Below, piece after piece: positions 6,114 to 6,701 of a stretch of 6,701 bases of DNA; within the stretch, counting starts at the first letter, position 1, and every line of letters starts with the position of its first letter. Made by a program: the position numbers and the translations under genes. The notes under the pieces are model-generated. The model had not been told where the DNA came from and did no database searches. It saw only the letters and a list, made by a program, of their open reading frames with translations. The DNA is from an uncultured Collinsella sp. GTDB taxonomy: Bacteria; Actinomycetota; Coriobacteriia; Coriobacteriales; Coriobacteriaceae. The DNA lies in contig CABRHX010000040.1 of NCBI GenBank assembly GCA_902470805.1, positions 1 to 6,701 on the forward strand, written 5' to 3'.

Positions 6114-6581
6114 ATGGACGACCAAAACCAGAACAAAATGTTTATGCAGACGCAGGGGGAAGAAACTTCCACGCAGCCGCCACGGTTCCATCGCCCCCAC
6201 ATCTCGCAAGAGCCCATTAATGATCCTGAGCCCGAGTATGTGACGAGAAATCGATATCAAACGCTCGAGGATGCCCAAACGGGACGCAAACATATGAGCG
6301 TCGCCTCGGGAGACCCTGTATATCTGAAAGACGCACCATTATCTAAAAACAGCGCAGCTAGTGATGAGCCGATGAAAGCATCCGCCGCTCATCAACAAAG
6401 AGGTCCTCGACCAAAGCAAACCTTGACGCATTCGGCTCGCTATCTCGAAACGCCAAAACAAGGAAAATCGATCTTCGTTTCGTCAAGTAAACGACGCAAG
6501 AAGCATCGACTGACACTCCTGCTTTTGATCATTGTGGCCATAGCAGTTGTCCTTGTTATTCGATTTATCTTCTTTAAATAA
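6114..6581 (+). CDS. Hypothetical tail-anchored membrane protein
   Basis: I do not recognise this 155-residue protein. Residues 1-125 are hydrophilic, rich in Gln, Pro, Ser, Thr and charged residues, and probably disordered. There is no signal peptide. A strongly basic stretch KRRKKHR (126-132) directly precedes one membrane segment (about 133-154, rich in Leu, Ile and Val) that ends at the C-terminus with a lysine. By the positive-inside rule the long N-terminal part should face the cytoplasm, making this a C-terminally anchored protein. The ATG has AAAGGG (6104-6109) four bases upstream. Base composition looks less GC-rich than in ftsH or tilS. The gene is divergent from hsp20 and may share its control region, which hints at, but does not show, a stress or envelope role. 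Confidence 0.75.
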   Translation: MDDQNQNKMFMQTQGEETSTQPPRFHRPHISQEPINDPEPEYVTRNRYQTLEDAQTGRKHMSVASGDPVYLKDAPLSKNSAASDEPMKASAAHQQRGPRPKQTLTHSARYLETPKQGKSIFVSSSKRRKKHRLTLLLLIIVAIAVVLVIRFIFFK

Positions 6582-6650
6582 AGGCTCAATACCAAAAACG
6601 ATAAGATCGTCTGATGTAATAGAGTCATTTACGCCCAATAAACGCAATCA

Positions 6651-6675
6651 AAACCACCCCTAAAAGGGGTGGTTT
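6651..6675. terminator. Intrinsic terminator hairpin downstream of the membrane-protein gene
   Basis: A 10-bp perfect stem AAACCACCCC (6651-6660) / GGGGTGGTTT (6666-6675) has a 5-nt loop TAAAA. On the plus strand a modest T content follows (GCTCTTA). On the minus strand the tail TTTTGATTG is slightly better, so it may serve a convergent gene beyond the right edge as well. It lies about 70 bases after the stop codon at 6581. I see no gene between them. Confidence 0.75.
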
Positions 6676-6701
6676 GCTCTTAGGGTATAACCCTTGGATT
6701 T

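Noticed and set aside
6598..6610. Short hairpin ACGAT-AAG-ATCGT, followed by a T-run on the minus strand
   Set aside because: A weak five-bp stem; the hairpin at 6651-6675 is a far better terminator.
6682..6694. Small palindrome AGGGT-ATA-ACCCT near the right edge
   Set aside because: Five-bp arms are too short to be significant, and the window ends before any context can be judged.

Overview
The window reads as ordinary chromosome from a GC-rich actinobacterium. The class Coriobacteriia (a Collinsella-like gut genus) is the best guess, from the GC-rich codon use, the protein flavour and the tilS-hpt-ftsH order. This assignment is inference and was not tested by any search. There is no phage, transposon, CRISPR array, rRNA or recognisable tRNA. 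I see no large undescribed system; the most interesting part is the AT-rich regulatory region near the right end.

Left part (about 50-4470, minus strand): a three-gene housekeeping cluster transcribed right to left, tilS (tRNA-Ile lysidine synthase), hpt (hypoxanthine phosphoribosyltransferase) and ftsH (membrane AAA+ zinc protease). hpt and ftsH are separated by one base and are probably translationally coupled. A 147-bp gap between tilS and hpt carries a plausible extended -10 promoter. A strong intrinsic terminator lies just beyond ftsH.

Middle part (4514-5323, plus strand): a YycJ/WalJ-type metallo-beta-lactamase-fold nuclease gene, divergent from tilS across a 48-bp spacer. It ends at a 16-bp perfect-stem hairpin shared with the convergent hsp20 gene.

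Right part (5406-6701): a small heat-shock protein gene (minus strand) and a gene for an unrecognised 155-residue tail-anchored membrane protein (plus strand) diverge from an AT-rich region of about 275 bp. That region holds three TTGACT-type boxes forming two overlapping inverted repeats, candidate promoters, a possible SD-masking hairpin in the hsp20 leader, and a 10-codon leader ORF whose stop codon overlaps the ribosome binding site of the downstream gene. A further hairpin near 6651-6675 closes the window.

Functionally, FtsH and Hsp20 both serve protein quality control, TilS and Hpt serve translation fidelity and purine salvage, and YycJ is probably a DNA-repair nuclease. Apart from the cluster arrangement, nothing shows that they act as one pathway.
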